From assembly GCA_028281575.1 (NCBI GenBank), contig JANQJP010000013.1:124001-188000 (forward strand): DNA of 64,000 nt, written 5' to 3'. Below the pieces are notes generated by a model. The model had not been told where the DNA came from and ran no database searches. It saw only the letters and a list, made by a program, of their open reading frames with translations. Source of the DNA: Cellvibrionaceae bacterium. Its GTDB lineage: Bacteria; Pseudomonadota; Gammaproteobacteria; Pseudomonadales; Cellvibrionaceae. The position numbers and the translations under genes were made by a program. This document shows positions 51,798 through 61,534 of this stretch, piece after piece. Every line of letters starts with the position of its first letter. Position 1 is the first letter of the stretch.

Positions 51798-53006
51798 ATG
51801 GATGCATCTGCTTTTCTGCTTACTTTATTGACTATTTTGGTCTGCGCGCGGTTTATGGGAGAGTTGGCGCGTACCCTCGGTGCTCCGCCAATTATCGGTG
51901 AACTGCTGGCCGGAATACTAATCGGTCCTAGCCTTTTGGGTTGGGTTGAGACCAATGAGCTGATCATTATATTGGCTGAGTTTGGCGTAATTTTACTCCT
52001 GTTCCAGGTTGGCTTGGAGACGGATATCGACAAGCTCATTCGTTCTGGTGGCAAATCTACGATCGTAGCTGTTGGTGGTTTTATCGTGCCCTTTTTGATG
52101 GGCTACGCGATTTGTTATTGGGTGTTTAATTTACCTGTGCTCGTATGCCTATTTATTGGCGGCGCTTTGACTGCCACAAGCATTGGCATCACGGTGCGGA
52201 CACTTACAGACTTAGGTAAGCAAAATAGTTTGGAAGGTCAGATAACCCTGGGTGCGGCGGTGCTGGATGACTTATTCGGTGTTCTTCTTTTAGCTGTACT
52301 TTACGATTTTTCCGTTCATGGGGATATCAGCTGGCAAAATGTTCTTCGCACAGTGGCCTTTATCGGCGGCTTCTTTTTGGTCGCGCCAGTTCTGGCTATA
52401 TATCTTTCCAAGTTCATCCAATTTTTTGACAGAAAGCATGCGTCGGACGGACTTATTCCAACAACCATTGTTTCACTCGTACTTTTCTTCGCATGGGTTG
52501 CTCACAGCGTAGGTGCTCCTGAATTGCTGGGCGGGTTCGCAGCTGGTCTGGCGTTGTCGCGACGCTTCTATTTACCTTTTGGAATGGCGGCGAGAAGTAA
52601 TCCTGAATTTTCAGAAAAAGTGCGTGTGCAAATGAAGCCAATAGTTCAACTTTTTGCTCCGATTTTTTTTGTGGTTGTGGGTTTATCTTTGGATTTAAGA
52701 AACGTTGATTGGTCTTCCGCGTTCTTTTGGCAGTTTACATTATTAATGCTTATTGTATCCATTGTGAGTAAATTCTCTGGAGCGCTGTTTATTGATGAGC
52801 CAATGCATCGCCGCGTATCGGTTGGCATGGCCATGGTTCCTCGCGGTGAAGTCGGGTTGATATTTGCAGGTCTGGGCAGTGCGGCGGGTGTTTATTCAGG
52901 TGAAATTTATGCCGCGCTTATTGTTGTCATTGCTTATACAACGTTGCTAACGCCTTTCTGGATAAAGTTGTTTTATCGCCATCAAGCGCGTCTATTTAAG
53001 ACTTAA
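51798..53006 (+). CDS. CPA2-family cation:proton antiporter
   Basis: 402 residues from ATG 51798, with about 12 membrane helices; the Na_H_Exchanger domain is complete and no RCK/TrkA-N domain is attached. Characteristic blocks: LGAPPIIGELLAGILIGPSLLG, FQVGLETDIDKL, GAAVLDDLFGVLLLAVL (with the ion-binding Asp pair) and MVPRGEVGLIFAGLG. Exchanges Na+ or K+ for H+. Confidence 0.92.
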   Translation: MDASAFLLTLLTILVCARFMGELARTLGAPPIIGELLAGILIGPSLLGWVETNELIIILAEFGVILLLFQVGLETDIDKLIRSGGKSTIVAVGGFIVPFLMGYAICYWVFNLPVLVCLFIGGALTATSIGITVRTLTDLGKQNSLEGQITLGAAVLDDLFGVLLLAVLYDFSVHGDISWQNVLRTVAFIGGFFLVAPVLAIYLSKFIQFFDRKHASDGLIPTTIVSLVLFFAWVAHSVGAPELLGGFAAGLALSRRFYLPFGMAARSNPEFSEKVRVQMKPIVQLFAPIFFVVVGLSLDLRNVDWSSAFFWQFTLLMLIVSIVSKFSGALFIDEPMHRRVSVGMAMVPRGEVGLIFAGLGSAAGVYSGEIYAALIVVIAYTTLLTPFWIKLFYRHQARLFKT

Positions 53007-53130
53007 CCGGTTTCATTTTCTTTTTTATCTTTCAAGCTTTTAGATTTCACTCGTTTTTGTAAAAACCTGCTACGATTCAATGAGTATGAAAAATTGCGTA
53101 TCAATTTGAACCAATCGTTAGGTAGATCTT

Positions 53131-54438
53131 TTGAGTGCATTGTGGCAATACTTAATTCAGGCTGCTCCTTACGAGCAAATTTGCCCAACCACTGATTTGC
53201 AATTAGATGCGCATGGGACCATTCACTGTGGAGAAGTTTTGAATGTTAAGACTTTAAAGCAGCTTGCCGAACATTACATACCTGAGCAGATCGATCAATA
53301 CTTTGAGATCAAAAATGCTATCGATGAGCAGCGACTGCGGGCACTTTTGGATGATTCGCGCGCGTCGCATCGGACTTTTTCGGAGCTGTATTCCGCGTCG
53401 TCTCACAATCACTATTTAAATCTCGGTTGTGCATGCATTGGTAGCTCCGCAGCATTGGATTTCAGGTTGACCTTATTTAAACGTTGCCTGCCTTATGAGT
53501 TTGAACGCACGCTTTTTTGTTTGTGGTTAGTTATTTTCGAATCGGAAGAACATCGGCGTACAGATGAAGATTTTCGATTTCTTTTTCTCACGGCGCTTAC
53601 TCACGATTTGGGTTTACTCGATGTGGATCCGAAAATCACGCGCTACGATCATGATCCGCGTTCTTCAAAAAACGATGTCGACGGTTACTACCGGCATACA
53701 TTTTATAGCGCTCGCTTTGCTGAAAAGTGGTTGAGCGTGCCGGATCGAGTTATTAAAAGTATTGAGCAACACCATGAGGTGATCGACGGTACGGGTTATC
53801 CGTCGGGAAAAAGCGGCAATCAGCTGCATGAATATGGGCAACATGTTCACCTCTACGACTCCCTTTACTCAATCTATTCGAAGAGCTACAAGCTGCTGGG
53901 CAAGACCTTGGCGGATATGAAGCCTGTCATAGAAATAAATGCGGTGACCCATTTTGGCCAAGCAGCTCACCGCTTGTTAGAAATACTTGAACGCGGCTCG
54001 CGTACAGAGGCAGTATTTTTCCATCACGATGAGTTTGTTGAAATTCGTACCAAAGTTCTATGGATGGCGAAATATATTGAACAGTGCTTGGAAGTTATCC
54101 AAAATTTCACTGCAGAGGTAGGGTTTCGTCACGAGGATAAAACGCTTTTTGCTTTGCAAAACAGCTTTATTCACATATCTCTTTCCTACTACAAGTCGAG
54201 AATTTTGCACGAGCAGGTTGCATTGGCGGATGCGATTGCAGAAGACGGAGAATATAAAAAGCTGAGTAAGGCACTGGAAGACGGTTTTTTCTCTCTCAGA
54301 GAGATTATCTTCCATATAAACAAATTTGTTTATCGCTTGCGCCTGTATTGTTACTCAGAATCAAGCTCAGATATACGAAAGCGTGCGGAGCAGGTACTGG
54401 ATGACCTGTCGCGCCTGACCATAAAGCTCATCCATTGA
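53131..54438 (+). CDS. HD-GYP-like c-di-GMP phosphodiesterase
   Basis: 435 residues starting at TTG 53131 (TTAGGTAG upstream). Residues 150-280 contain THDLGLLDVDP (HD), RHTFYSARFAEKW, and HHEVIDGTGYPSG, close to the HD-GYP HHExxDGxGYP pattern; the HDLGL replaces the usual HDIGK, so metal ligands remain but the Lys is lost. No N-terminal receiver or sensor domain is obvious in the first 130 residues. The C-terminus is helical. Confidence 0.85.
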   Translation: MSALWQYLIQAAPYEQICPTTDLQLDAHGTIHCGEVLNVKTLKQLAEHYIPEQIDQYFEIKNAIDEQRLRALLDDSRASHRTFSELYSASSHNHYLNLGCACIGSSAALDFRLTLFKRCLPYEFERTLFCLWLVIFESEEHRRTDEDFRFLFLTALTHDLGLLDVDPKITRYDHDPRSSKNDVDGYYRHTFYSARFAEKWLSVPDRVIKSIEQHHEVIDGTGYPSGKSGNQLHEYGQHVHLYDSLYSIYSKSYKLLGKTLADMKPVIEINAVTHFGQAAHRLLEILERGSRTEAVFFHHDEFVEIRTKVLWMAKYIEQCLEVIQNFTAEVGFRHEDKTLFALQNSFIHISLSYYKSRILHEQVALADAIAEDGEYKKLSKALEDGFFSLREIIFHINKFVYRLRLYCYSESSSDIRKRAEQVLDDLSRLTIKLIH

Positions 54439-54446
54439 CCGGAGGG

Positions 54447-54860
54447 CTAGTGATGGAAATAACAGTCCTCGTTGTACTCGATAATCGCGTGAAGGATACG
54501 ATTGCGCGATATGAGCCCGACTAAAAGTCCGTCTTTAACTACGGGGTAGTTTCGTGACGCTGTGCTGGCCATCTTTTCAGCCAGTTCGACAATGGAAGCC
54601 TCCGGCGTAGTTGTGATGACGGATTTCGTCATAACCGTTGCCACACTCGGTGATTCGTCGCAATAGAAAGCGTCGTTTAATACCTCTTTCATGCAATCCT
54701 GTTCTGAGACGAAGCCAACCAGGCACTTGCTTTTGTCGATTACAGGAGCACCGCTGAGATTTTCTTTTAGCAGGAACTGAACTACCTCGCGCACGGTGGC
54801 GCTGTCTTTTATGGCATGAGGATTATTGTCCATATAGTCTTTGACTAGAATAGAATGCAT
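54447..54860 (-). CDS. Tandem CBS-domain protein
   Basis: 137 residues composed of two CBS motifs (VREVVQFLLKENLSGAPVIDKSKCLVGFVSEQDC and the copy ending NYPVVKDGLLVGLISRNRIL), a nucleotide-binding module, and a C-terminal His-His. Likely senses adenine nucleotides. It ends eight bases after the convergent HD-GYP gene. The 176 bases upstream to pdxJ contain no gene. Confidence 0.9.
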   Translation of the reverse strand: MHSILVKDYMDNNPHAIKDSATVREVVQFLLKENLSGAPVIDKSKCLVGFVSEQDCMKEVLNDAFYCDESPSVATVMTKSVITTTPEASIVELAEKMASTASRNYPVVKDGLLVGLISRNRILHAIIEYNEDCYFHH

Positions 54861-55036
54861 GGTCTACCCCCGACCAATATTAATTTATTTTAGTTTCCGC
54901 ATTTACGTGATTTTAAATCGCGTGGTTTATTGCCTTGCAGCCGCTTTAGTATAGCTTCCGGCGCATTGGGGACAAGTAGTTAATGAGCTTATCGGTGTTG
55001 TTTATTGGTGAGTATGCCTTAAACCTGATGACTACG

Positions 55037-55789
55037 TTACTCACAAAGTTTGGCGTAGGCGCTCACCGCAGGGGAAAAACCCATTTCAAGTGCATCGGCG
55101 GTCAACGCATGGCCTATCGATACTTCCTGTAATGCGGGAAGATGCCGATACACGGTGAGATTTTTCAAGTTTAAGTCATGGCCAGCGTTTACCCCTAAGC
55201 CGAGAGACTGGGCGTGCCGGGCAGCCTGTGCGTGCGTTTCGAAAACTGCATCAGCCGCGTGTCGAGAACGATGAAAAGCCATGGCAAAAGGGCCGGTATA
55301 GAGTTCTATCCTATCTGCACCGATAGTCTTTACCTTACTTATTTGATCGAGATCAGGGTCCATGAACAGGCTCACGCGAACGCCTTGGCTTTTTAAGCGT
55401 TCGACAATGGGGCCGAGGCGCTCAAAGTCTTTGTCAAGATGAAACCCATGATCTGAGGTAAGTTGTTTGTCGCTGTCGGGAACGAGGGTACATTGATTTG
55501 GAACAGCATTTTCAACGAGTTCCAACAAACCGGGGTAGCTCCCGCGCGCTGCGGCAAATGGATTGCCCTCAACATTAAACTCGACGCCACTGTATTTGGC
55601 CACACGCGCGAGAGCAGGAATATCATCTGGGCGAATATGGCGCTGGTCTGGGCGTGGGTGAGCCGTCAGGCCTTTGGCGCCGGCGCCTATTGCCAGTTTC
55701 GCAAAGTGCGTAATGTCCGGATTATTGTCCTCGCGAGAGTTTCTCACGAGGGCAACTTTGTTGAGGTTTACACTTAGCGCAATAGCCAC
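55037..55789 (-). CDS. pdxJ: Pyridoxine 5'-phosphate synthase
   Basis: 250 residues, TIM barrel. N-terminal LSVNLNKVALVRNSR, then GAKGLTAHPRPDQRHIRPDDI (phosphate and catalytic loop), FNVEGNP, and LGVNAGHDLNLKNL toward the C-terminus are the PdxJ signatures. Condenses deoxyxylulose 5-phosphate with 3-amino-1-hydroxyacetone phosphate for vitamin B6. Not adjacent to recO/acpS as in enteric bacteria. Confidence 0.95.
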   Translation of the reverse strand: MAIALSVNLNKVALVRNSREDNNPDITHFAKLAIGAGAKGLTAHPRPDQRHIRPDDIPALARVAKYSGVEFNVEGNPFAAARGSYPGLLELVENAVPNQCTLVPDSDKQLTSDHGFHLDKDFERLGPIVERLKSQGVRVSLFMDPDLDQISKVKTIGADRIELYTGPFAMAFHRSRHAADAVFETHAQAARHAQSLGLGVNAGHDLNLKNLTVYRHLPALQEVSIGHALTADALEMGFSPAVSAYAKLCE

Positions 55790-55821
55790 AAAAACGAAAC
55801 TCCACTAAATAGGCATTAGCC

Positions 55822-56424
55822 CTAAGGCAAACGGTAAGCTTTTTCTATGATAACGGGGTAATTTGGTGCGTCAGGCTGCGCGCGATAGAGCCCTCTGGGT
55901 TCGCGTTCAATCTTTTTGACAGTGTCAAAGCCCTCGATCACTTTGCCAAACACAGCATAGCCTGGGTCATCCTTCTTTCGATAATCCAGTTTGTTATTGT
56001 CTTTTAAGTTAATAAAAAACTGCGACGTTGCGCTGTCGATTTCGTCTGTGCGCGCCATAGCAATTGTAGCGAGCTCATTTTTTATATCTTTCTTCGCTTC
56101 GTTGACAATGGGTTCATGGGTGCCTTTGCGCTGAAAGTCGAAGGTTAAGCCGCCACCCTGTACCATGAAGTTCGGTACGACTCGATGGAAAATGGTGCCG
56201 ACATAGAAACCTTCATCCACGTACCTTAGAAAATTTTCGACGGTAACAGGGGCCTCCTTGGGGTAGAGTTCAATCACAATGCTTCCAAGCGAGGTTTCGA
56301 ATTTTACTTTGGGCAGTACTTGTTCTTTTTTCTTATCTTTGGCATGTATTGGAATACCAGATACGCTCATCAGCGTCACACAAAAACACAGTACAAGCAG
56401 TTTGGAAAAGTTTCGTTTTTTCAC
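55822..56424 (-). CDS. Periplasmic cyclophilin-type peptidyl-prolyl isomerase
   Basis: 200 residues from GTG 56424. Signal peptide (LLVLCFCVTLMSVSGIPIHA), then a cyclophilin domain with FETSLGSIVIELYPKEAPVTVENF, FHRVVPNFMVQGG and QFFINLKDNNKLD, with catalytic Arg (FHRV). Assists folding of exported proteins. Its start follows the SH3-protein stop by one base, making a transcription unit with the next two genes upstream. Confidence 0.93.
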   Translation of the reverse strand: MKKRNFSKLLVLCFCVTLMSVSGIPIHAKDKKKEQVLPKVKFETSLGSIVIELYPKEAPVTVENFLRYVDEGFYVGTIFHRVVPNFMVQGGGLTFDFQRKGTHEPIVNEAKKDIKNELATIAMARTDEIDSATSQFFINLKDNNKLDYRKKDDPGYAVFGKVIEGFDTVKKIEREPRGLYRAQPDAPNYPVIIEKAYRLP

Positions 56425-56425
56425 A

Positions 56426-57109
56426 TCAATTAACCCATTCAGAGTGACGTTTTTTCATTTTCAAGCGCGGGAGAATGACCGCCATGAGCATGCCGAGCAC
56501 TACCAGCATTGCGCCGTAAAACATATAACTAAAGCGGCGGTCAGATTTTAAGCTCGTATTTTCTGCATGGAGTGCATCGTTTGCGGTTTGCAGTAACTCG
56601 TGGTCTTCAAGAAGCTTTTGATAATTCGCATCAAGTTCAATCGCACCCGACGAAATACTCTTAATACGGTGTAATTCCAGTGTTAGACGTTGTCCTTCGG
56701 TCTCCGTTCGCAGCAGGCTCTTTTCCAACTTTTTAATTTTGGTTGTTTGCTTTTGCGCCTGACTTTTAAGTTTTTGATTCTCGACCTCTAAATTTTTGAG
56801 TTTTTCGATATTGCTGGCTAAGCGCAATGCCGAAGTGGGAGAGTCCAATAGATAGCGGCGGGGCATCCAGCCAATTAAGCCACCTTCGGTAACAACGTTT
56901 AACCAACCGTCAACTTCATCTGGGGAAACCAATTCCACCGGTGTGCCGCTTTTCAAGCCTTTATGCAGGATTCTGTGTTCGGAGGAAGGGCCGCTTCTTA
57001 GAGGGACGAACAACACATCGTTTATGTAATACGTTTGAGCCTGGCTCGCCAGACTTACTGCCGCGAGAGAAAAAATTGCTATACGCAAAAATATGAAACG
57101 CTGTCGCAT
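56426..57109 (-). CDS. SH3-domain envelope protein (TIGR04211/YgiM-like)
   Basis: 227 residues from ATG 57109; a longer frame to 57226 overlaps the YciI gene and lacks family support. Signal peptide (FLRIAIFSLAAVSLASQAQT), SH3b domain (about 30-95: VLFVPLRSGPSSEHRILHKGLKSG, ending GWMPRRYLLDSP), a coiled coil (105-185) and a single C-terminal membrane helix (FYGAMLVVLGMLMAVILP) with basic tail. Architecture is that of YgiM-type proteins. Confidence 0.9.
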   Translation of the reverse strand: MRQRFIFLRIAIFSLAAVSLASQAQTYYINDVLFVPLRSGPSSEHRILHKGLKSGTPVELVSPDEVDGWLNVVTEGGLIGWMPRRYLLDSPTSALRLASNIEKLKNLEVENQKLKSQAQKQTTKIKKLEKSLLRTETEGQRLTLELHRIKSISSGAIELDANYQKLLEDHELLQTANDALHAENTSLKSDRRFSYMFYGAMLVVLGMLMAVILPRLKMKKRHSEWVN

Positions 57110-57110
57110 G

Positions 57111-57410
57111 TTACGGCAATACCTTTTTAAAGGGTTTAACAGTGACGCTTTGATACACGCCTGCGTCAACATAGGGGTCACTGTTGGCCCAGGTCTGCGC
57201 TGCGGCAAGTGAATCGAATTCAGCAACCACTAAGCTTCCGGAAAATCCAGCACTGCTGGGGTCGTCTGAATCTATTGCAGGGTGAGGACCGGCGAGAACG
57301 AGGCGACCAGCATCGCGAAGTATATTTAGCCGTTCAATGTGAGCGGTGCGTGCCGGTTTTCGCAATGAGAGACTGTTGGGAACGTCTTGGCTAATGATGG
57401 CATATAACAT
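57111..57410 (-). CDS. yciI: YciI-family protein
   Basis: 99 residues. Residues [28 protein letters not shown] (split here in description) and the LAGPHP segment with the conserved His-Asp pair, then [23 protein letters not shown], are typical of YciI, a small ferredoxin-like enzyme family of unknown physiological role. Neighbours (PHP, yciO, scpAB) match the yci cluster of other gammaproteobacteria. Ends one base before the SH3 gene start. Confidence 0.92.
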   Translation of the reverse strand: MLYAIISQDVPNSLSLRKPARTAHIERLNILRDAGRLVLAGPHPAIDSDDPSSAGFSGSLVVAEFDSLAAAQTWANSDPYVDAGVYQSVTVKPFKKVLP

Positions 57411-57421
57411 GGCATACCCCG

Positions 57422-58168
57422 TTATGCATTGTTAGGGTCGTTTAATATTTCTTCTAAATTTAATCCAGTCAATTGACGGATTTGCCTAAATAAATAGAAA
57501 AGCGCGGCAAACATAACGGCGATAGAAGGTACTAGAATAACCACATAGCTGTAGGCTGTCATCTTACCCAATTCATTGGCGAACGCTTCAGTGCCAGGAG
57601 TACTTACGACGATGAGCTTTGCGAGTACATAGTTAAGTACTGCCGACAGAAAAAAAGATGCAGCTACGATGTAAGAGGCATTGATCAGAGTGTTTTCAAA
57701 CGCAGTAGTATTGCCCCGCTGTTCCAACTGGTCGGATATTTTTTGCGTGTGTAGTACTTTATCGTTGTACAAAAAAACTTTTACCAAAGGGTAGGGGGTT
57801 TTCACGGATATAAGTATGGCCACGCCGAGCAGCGCTGGTATTGCAGCCTCTTTTATCGCGATGTATTTGGGGTCGAGTTCGAGCAAGCTAATGCCGCCGG
57901 TGAGTAAAATGCTGACTACCCCCAGCGCCGAGAAAAAATTAACTTTCTTCTGTTGAATGAAGTCGTACAAACCATAAATAATGGGGAACGATAGGGCTAC
58001 GACAATGCCCAGTTTGGGGCCGAAATGTTCTTCGCCGCTAAAGCGTGTCAGGATAATCGTAGGTACAATGATGTTGAGTACTAAATTCAGTAGAAAATTT
58101 TCTTTCTTTTCTGTTTTTTGATCTGTCATCGATTTTTGGGTATCAAGTAAAGTAGTAACCGAATTCAT
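57422..58168 (-). CDS. VC0807-like multi-pass membrane protein
   Basis: 248 residues with six predicted helices (about 25-40, 50-68, 78-95, 100-120, 165-185, 205-230); matches the VC0807 family by overall look, sits where yciB-type proteins usually are. Two starts are possible: ATG 58168, whose CATG is shared with the divergent PHP gene's ATG, and ATG 58129, which leaves room for promoters and is equally without a Shine-Dalgarno. I list the longer. Confidence 0.75.
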   Translation of the reverse strand: MNSVTTLLDTQKSMTDQKTEKKENFLLNLVLNIIVPTIILTRFSGEEHFGPKLGIVVALSFPIIYGLYDFIQQKKVNFFSALGVVSILLTGGISLLELDPKYIAIKEAAIPALLGVAILISVKTPYPLVKVFLYNDKVLHTQKISDQLEQRGNTTAFENTLINASYIVAASFFLSAVLNYVLAKLIVVSTPGTEAFANELGKMTAYSYVVILVPSIAVMFAALFYLFRQIRQLTGLNLEEILNDPNNA

Positions 58169-59009
58169 GTCTAAGCCAACGCGTGTTTACGATCTGCATT
58201 GTCATAGCAATCAGTCGGACGGTATTTTAAGCCCTGAGGCGCTCGTGTCGAGAGCAAAGTTGCGTGGTGTTACCACATTAGCACTAACCGACCATGATAC
58301 AATCAGCGGTCTGCCCAGGGCCAGACGTCAGGCCGAACTAGAAGGTATAGAACTCGTAAATGGCATTGAGTTCTCGTGCATGTGGGCAGGCCGGGGAGTC
58401 CATGTCGTCGCGCTCGCCTTCGATGAAAAGCACGACGGCATCCAAAAGATCATTCGTGAGCAAACCTCGCTGAGGGAAAGGCGTACAGTCCTAATTGCTG
58501 AGAAAATGGAAAAAGCGGGGTTTAACGATGCTCTGGATCGCGCTTGTGCAGAGGCTGATGGCCCGGCAATCGGTAGACCTCATTTTGCCCAGGCCATGGT
58601 AAAAGCGGGCTTTTGCTCTTCCGTAGAGCAGGCTTTTAAACGCTATTTGGGTACTGGAAAAGCGGGTGATATCAAGCAAATATGGCCGGAATTTGGTGAT
58701 GTTTTGCCAGCGATTTCTGAAGCTTCAGGCATTGCCGTGCTCGCACATCCGCTAAAATACAAACTTACTCGCACGAAACTGTGTAAATTACTTGAAGATT
58801 TTGTCGATTACGGCGGCGGGGCGCTTGAAGTTGTCAGCGGTGAGCAGCGACCCGAAGATACGCGGGATCTCGCTAAGATAGCAAATACGTTTGCGTTGCT
58901 GGCGTCTTGTGGCAGTGATTTTCATGCGCCATCCATGCACTGGGGCGAACTCGGTAAGTTTTCGTCGTTGCCTGAATCTGTGCAACCGGTGTGGACCGCC
59001 TGGGAATAG
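58167..59009 (+). CDS. rnm: PHP-domain ribonuclease (RNase AM-like, YciV)
   Basis: 280 residues. Metal-binding PHP motifs: YDLHCHSNQSDG, LALTDHDT, NGIEFSC, and C-terminal CGSDFHAP. Homologous to E. coli YciV/RNase AM, which trims 5' ends of rRNAs and degrades short RNAs. First of a forward series with yciO, scpA, scpB, rluB. Confidence 0.92.
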   Translation: MSKPTRVYDLHCHSNQSDGILSPEALVSRAKLRGVTTLALTDHDTISGLPRARRQAELEGIELVNGIEFSCMWAGRGVHVVALAFDEKHDGIQKIIREQTSLRERRTVLIAEKMEKAGFNDALDRACAEADGPAIGRPHFAQAMVKAGFCSSVEQAFKRYLGTGKAGDIKQIWPEFGDVLPAISEASGIAVLAHPLKYKLTRTKLCKLLEDFVDYGGGALEVVSGEQRPEDTRDLAKIANTFALLASCGSDFHAPSMHWGELGKFSSLPESVQPVWTAWE

Positions 59010-59062
59010 GCGCAACAGGCAGGTCCTAGTATTAATAAGTCTTAGACAACAGGAGACGCAAG

Positions 59063-59692
59063 TTGGCTCAATTTTTGACAATTCATCCTGACAATCCGCA
59101 ACAACGCTTGATCGATCAAGCGGTGGAAGTCTTGCGCGGGGGAGGGTTAATAGCCTATCCAACGGACTCTGCCTATGCCTTGGGTTGTCATATTGGCGAC
59201 AAGCTTGCACTGGATCGGATACGTGCAATTCGCCAGCTGGATAAACACCATAACTTTACGCTGATGTGTCGTGACCTTTCAGAATTGGCCAACTATGCTC
59301 GCGTCGACAATACGGATTTTCGCTTGATTAAAAGCAAGACACCCGGCGCCTACACCTTTATTTTAAACGCGACATCGGAGGTTCCCCGGCGACTGCAACA
59401 TCCGAAGCGCAAGACCCTGGGTATGCGGGTTCCAGATAACAACATCGCGCTTGCCCTGCTGGAAACCCTGGGCGAGCCATTGATGACCAGCTCGCTCATT
59501 TTGCCCGGGGATGAGATGCCACTCACGGACCCCTACGACATACGTGAAACCCTGGAACACCACCTGGAGTTGATCGTCGACGGTGGTTATTGCGGCATGG
59601 AGCCCACCACGGTTGTCGATCTTACCGGCGACCAGCCGGTGCTTGTCCGGCGGGGCTGTGGGGATTACACGGAGTTCGAAGACTTAACGTAG
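59063..59692 (+). CDS. yciO: YciO/Sua5/YrdC-family protein
   Basis: 209 residues starting at TTG 59063 with AGGAG seven bases before it; the N-terminus then reads MAQFLTIHPDNPQQR, the usual YciO start. The YrdC fold includes GGGLIAYPTDSAYALGCHIGDK and KTPGAYTFILNA. The KRxR-like motif needed for threonylcarbamoyl-AMP formation is only partly kept, as is usual for YciO. Confidence 0.92.
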   Translation: MAQFLTIHPDNPQQRLIDQAVEVLRGGGLIAYPTDSAYALGCHIGDKLALDRIRAIRQLDKHHNFTLMCRDLSELANYARVDNTDFRLIKSKTPGAYTFILNATSEVPRRLQHPKRKTLGMRVPDNNIALALLETLGEPLMTSSLILPGDEMPLTDPYDIRETLEHHLELIVDGGYCGMEPTTVVDLTGDQPVLVRRGCGDYTEFEDLT

Positions 59693-59761
59693 TGCCCAAA
59701 GAGTTTGTGGACAAGATGTCAAAGTAAGCATTTTGGCTATGCCAATGACGGGCGCCTGCTC

Positions 59762-59767
59762 TATAAT
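59762..59767 (+). promoter_or_regulatory. scpA: -10 element of scpA promoter
   Basis: TATAAT followed by GCGCGG; no good -35. A start about 59774 supports translation from the TTG at 59805 and argues against the upstream in-frame ATG at 59733. Confidence 0.4.
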
Positions 59768-59804
59768 GCGCGGTTTTCCGAAAACGTGCTTAGGGGAGCG
59801 GGTA

Positions 59805-60659
59805 TTGGCCCAGACAGAAACGACGCTCGATGAGCCTGCGTCAGCTCAAGCCTCTGCAGATACAAGGTCTCCTGCCCAGTCAGAAATGCCTTTTGCTGTT
59901 GTACAAGGTAAAGCCGTCACTGAGCTCCCCAAAGATCTATATATTCCTCCCGACGCGTTAGAAGTCTTTCTCGAGGCATTTGAAGGTCCGCTGGACTTAT
60001 TGCTCTACCTGATTCGCAAACAAAATCTCGATATCCTTGAAGTCGATGTTTCGGAGATTACGCGTCAATACGTCTCCTATGTTGAAATGATGCAGGCAAT
60101 GCAGTTTGAACTCGCGGCCGACTACCTTGTCATGGCCGCGATGCTCGCGGAAATAAAGTCGCGCATGCTCTTACCGCGCTCCGATGAGGCGGATGATGAG
60201 GACGAAGATGATCCGCGCGCAATGTTGATTAGACGCTTGCAAGAATACGAGCGCTTTAAACGCGCTGCGGAAGATATCGATGAAATGCCGCGAATGGATC
60301 GCGATTTACATGTCGCAAAGGCGCAGGGCCCCGATCGCAATTTGACCCGCCCGGATCCCGATGTCGATATGCGTGAACTGCTGCTTGCGTTGTCCGAGGT
60401 GCTCAGACGCGCAGACTTGTATGAAAGCCATCAAATTCAAAAAGAAAAATTATCCACGCGCGAGCGGATGACCAAGGTACTCGATAGTCTGCGCGGCAAG
60501 CACTTTGTGCCCTTCGTTAGCTTGTTTACTGCGGAAGAAGGCAGGCTTGGCGTTGTTGTCACTTTCCTGGCCATTATGGAATTGATTAAAGAAAAACTTG
60601 TGGAAATCGTCCAGTCGGAAGCGTTTGGGCCTATTCACGTCAAGGCGAAAACAGAATAA
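59805..60659 (+). CDS. scpA: Segregation and condensation protein A (kleisin)
   Basis: 284 residues from TTG 59805 (GGGGAG upstream). ScpA core: FEGPLDLLLYLIRKQNLDILEVDVSEITRQYV, RLQEYERFKRAA, and the C-terminal winged helix (RLGVVVTFLAIMELIKEKLV). Bridges the SMC heads in the condensin complex together with ScpB. The longer frame from 59733 starts before the -10 TATAAT and is unlikely. Confidence 0.93.
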   Translation: MAQTETTLDEPASAQASADTRSPAQSEMPFAVVQGKAVTELPKDLYIPPDALEVFLEAFEGPLDLLLYLIRKQNLDILEVDVSEITRQYVSYVEMMQAMQFELAADYLVMAAMLAEIKSRMLLPRSDEADDEDEDDPRAMLIRRLQEYERFKRAAEDIDEMPRMDRDLHVAKAQGPDRNLTRPDPDVDMRELLLALSEVLRRADLYESHQIQKEKLSTRERMTKVLDSLRGKHFVPFVSLFTAEEGRLGVVVTFLAIMELIKEKLVEIVQSEAFGPIHVKAKTE

Positions 60660-60676
60660 ACATTAGCCAAATTACT

Positions 60677-61534
60677 ATGTCTGAAGAAATTAACGAAGAA
60701 GACACTGCTGAGCTCGACTTGGAAAATCAAGAAGAACTTGAAGATATTGAGGACGCGGAAGAAACGGAAAACGAGCTAAGCGAAGCGGAGACTCAGGCGC
60801 GCATCGCGCAACTAAAGCCGATTATTGAGGGAGCCTTGCTCGCAGCGGGTGAAGCGCTAAAGCTCACCAGGCTGCAGTCGCTCTTCGATGAGCACGATAT
60901 GCCATCCAAAGGTTTACTTGTAGAGACGCTGCGGGTTTTGCAAGCTGACCATGTTGACCGGGGCTTTGAATTGGTTGAAGTTGCCAGTGGTTGGCGTTTT
61001 CAAGTAAAGGAGGGTTACGCCAGTTGGGTCAATCGCCTTTGGGAAGAAAAGCCGCAAAAATACTCGCGAGCGCTTCTGGAAACACTTGCATTGATCGCCT
61101 ATCGACAGCCGCTTACTCGCGGGGATATTGAAGAAGTGCGCGGTGTTGCAGTGAGCTCCCATATCATTAAAACCCTTGCTGAACGCGAATGGGTAAAAGT
61201 TGTTGGTCACCGCGATGTGCCAGGGCGGCCAGCACTGTACGCCACGACGCGGCAATTTCTTGATTATTTCAGTTTGAAAAGCCTTGATGAACTGCCAACG
61301 TTGGGTGAGCTAAAAGATATTGATAGCTTAAATGCACCGCTGGAACTTATCGATCCACCCGCATCAGAAACGCCGGATGCAGAAACCCTTTCTGAGGAAC
61401 AGGAGGTGGCTTCGGGCGAACACGCAAACGACGCTGATGGTTTATCATCAGAAAATACAGGCAGCAGTTTGCTCGACGTCGCTGAAAAAGCGGATGAGAG
61501 TGATCAAGAAAGTGATCTAAGTGATGAACCCTGA
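60677..61534 (+). CDS. scpB: Segregation and condensation protein B
   Basis: 285 residues. The two winged-helix domains (PIIEGALLAAGEALKLTRLQSLF; LLETLALIAYRQPLTRGDIEEVRGVAVS) are complete. Acidic N-terminal and C-terminal extensions of about 40 and 75 residues are typical of this lineage. Overlaps rluB by 11 bases. Confidence 0.95.
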   Translation: MSEEINEEDTAELDLENQEELEDIEDAEETENELSEAETQARIAQLKPIIEGALLAAGEALKLTRLQSLFDEHDMPSKGLLVETLRVLQADHVDRGFELVEVASGWRFQVKEGYASWVNRLWEEKPQKYSRALLETLALIAYRQPLTRGDIEEVRGVAVSSHIIKTLAEREWVKVVGHRDVPGRPALYATTRQFLDYFSLKSLDELPTLGELKDIDSLNAPLELIDPPASETPDAETLSEEQEVASGEHANDADGLSSENTGSSLLDVAEKADESDQESDLSDEP

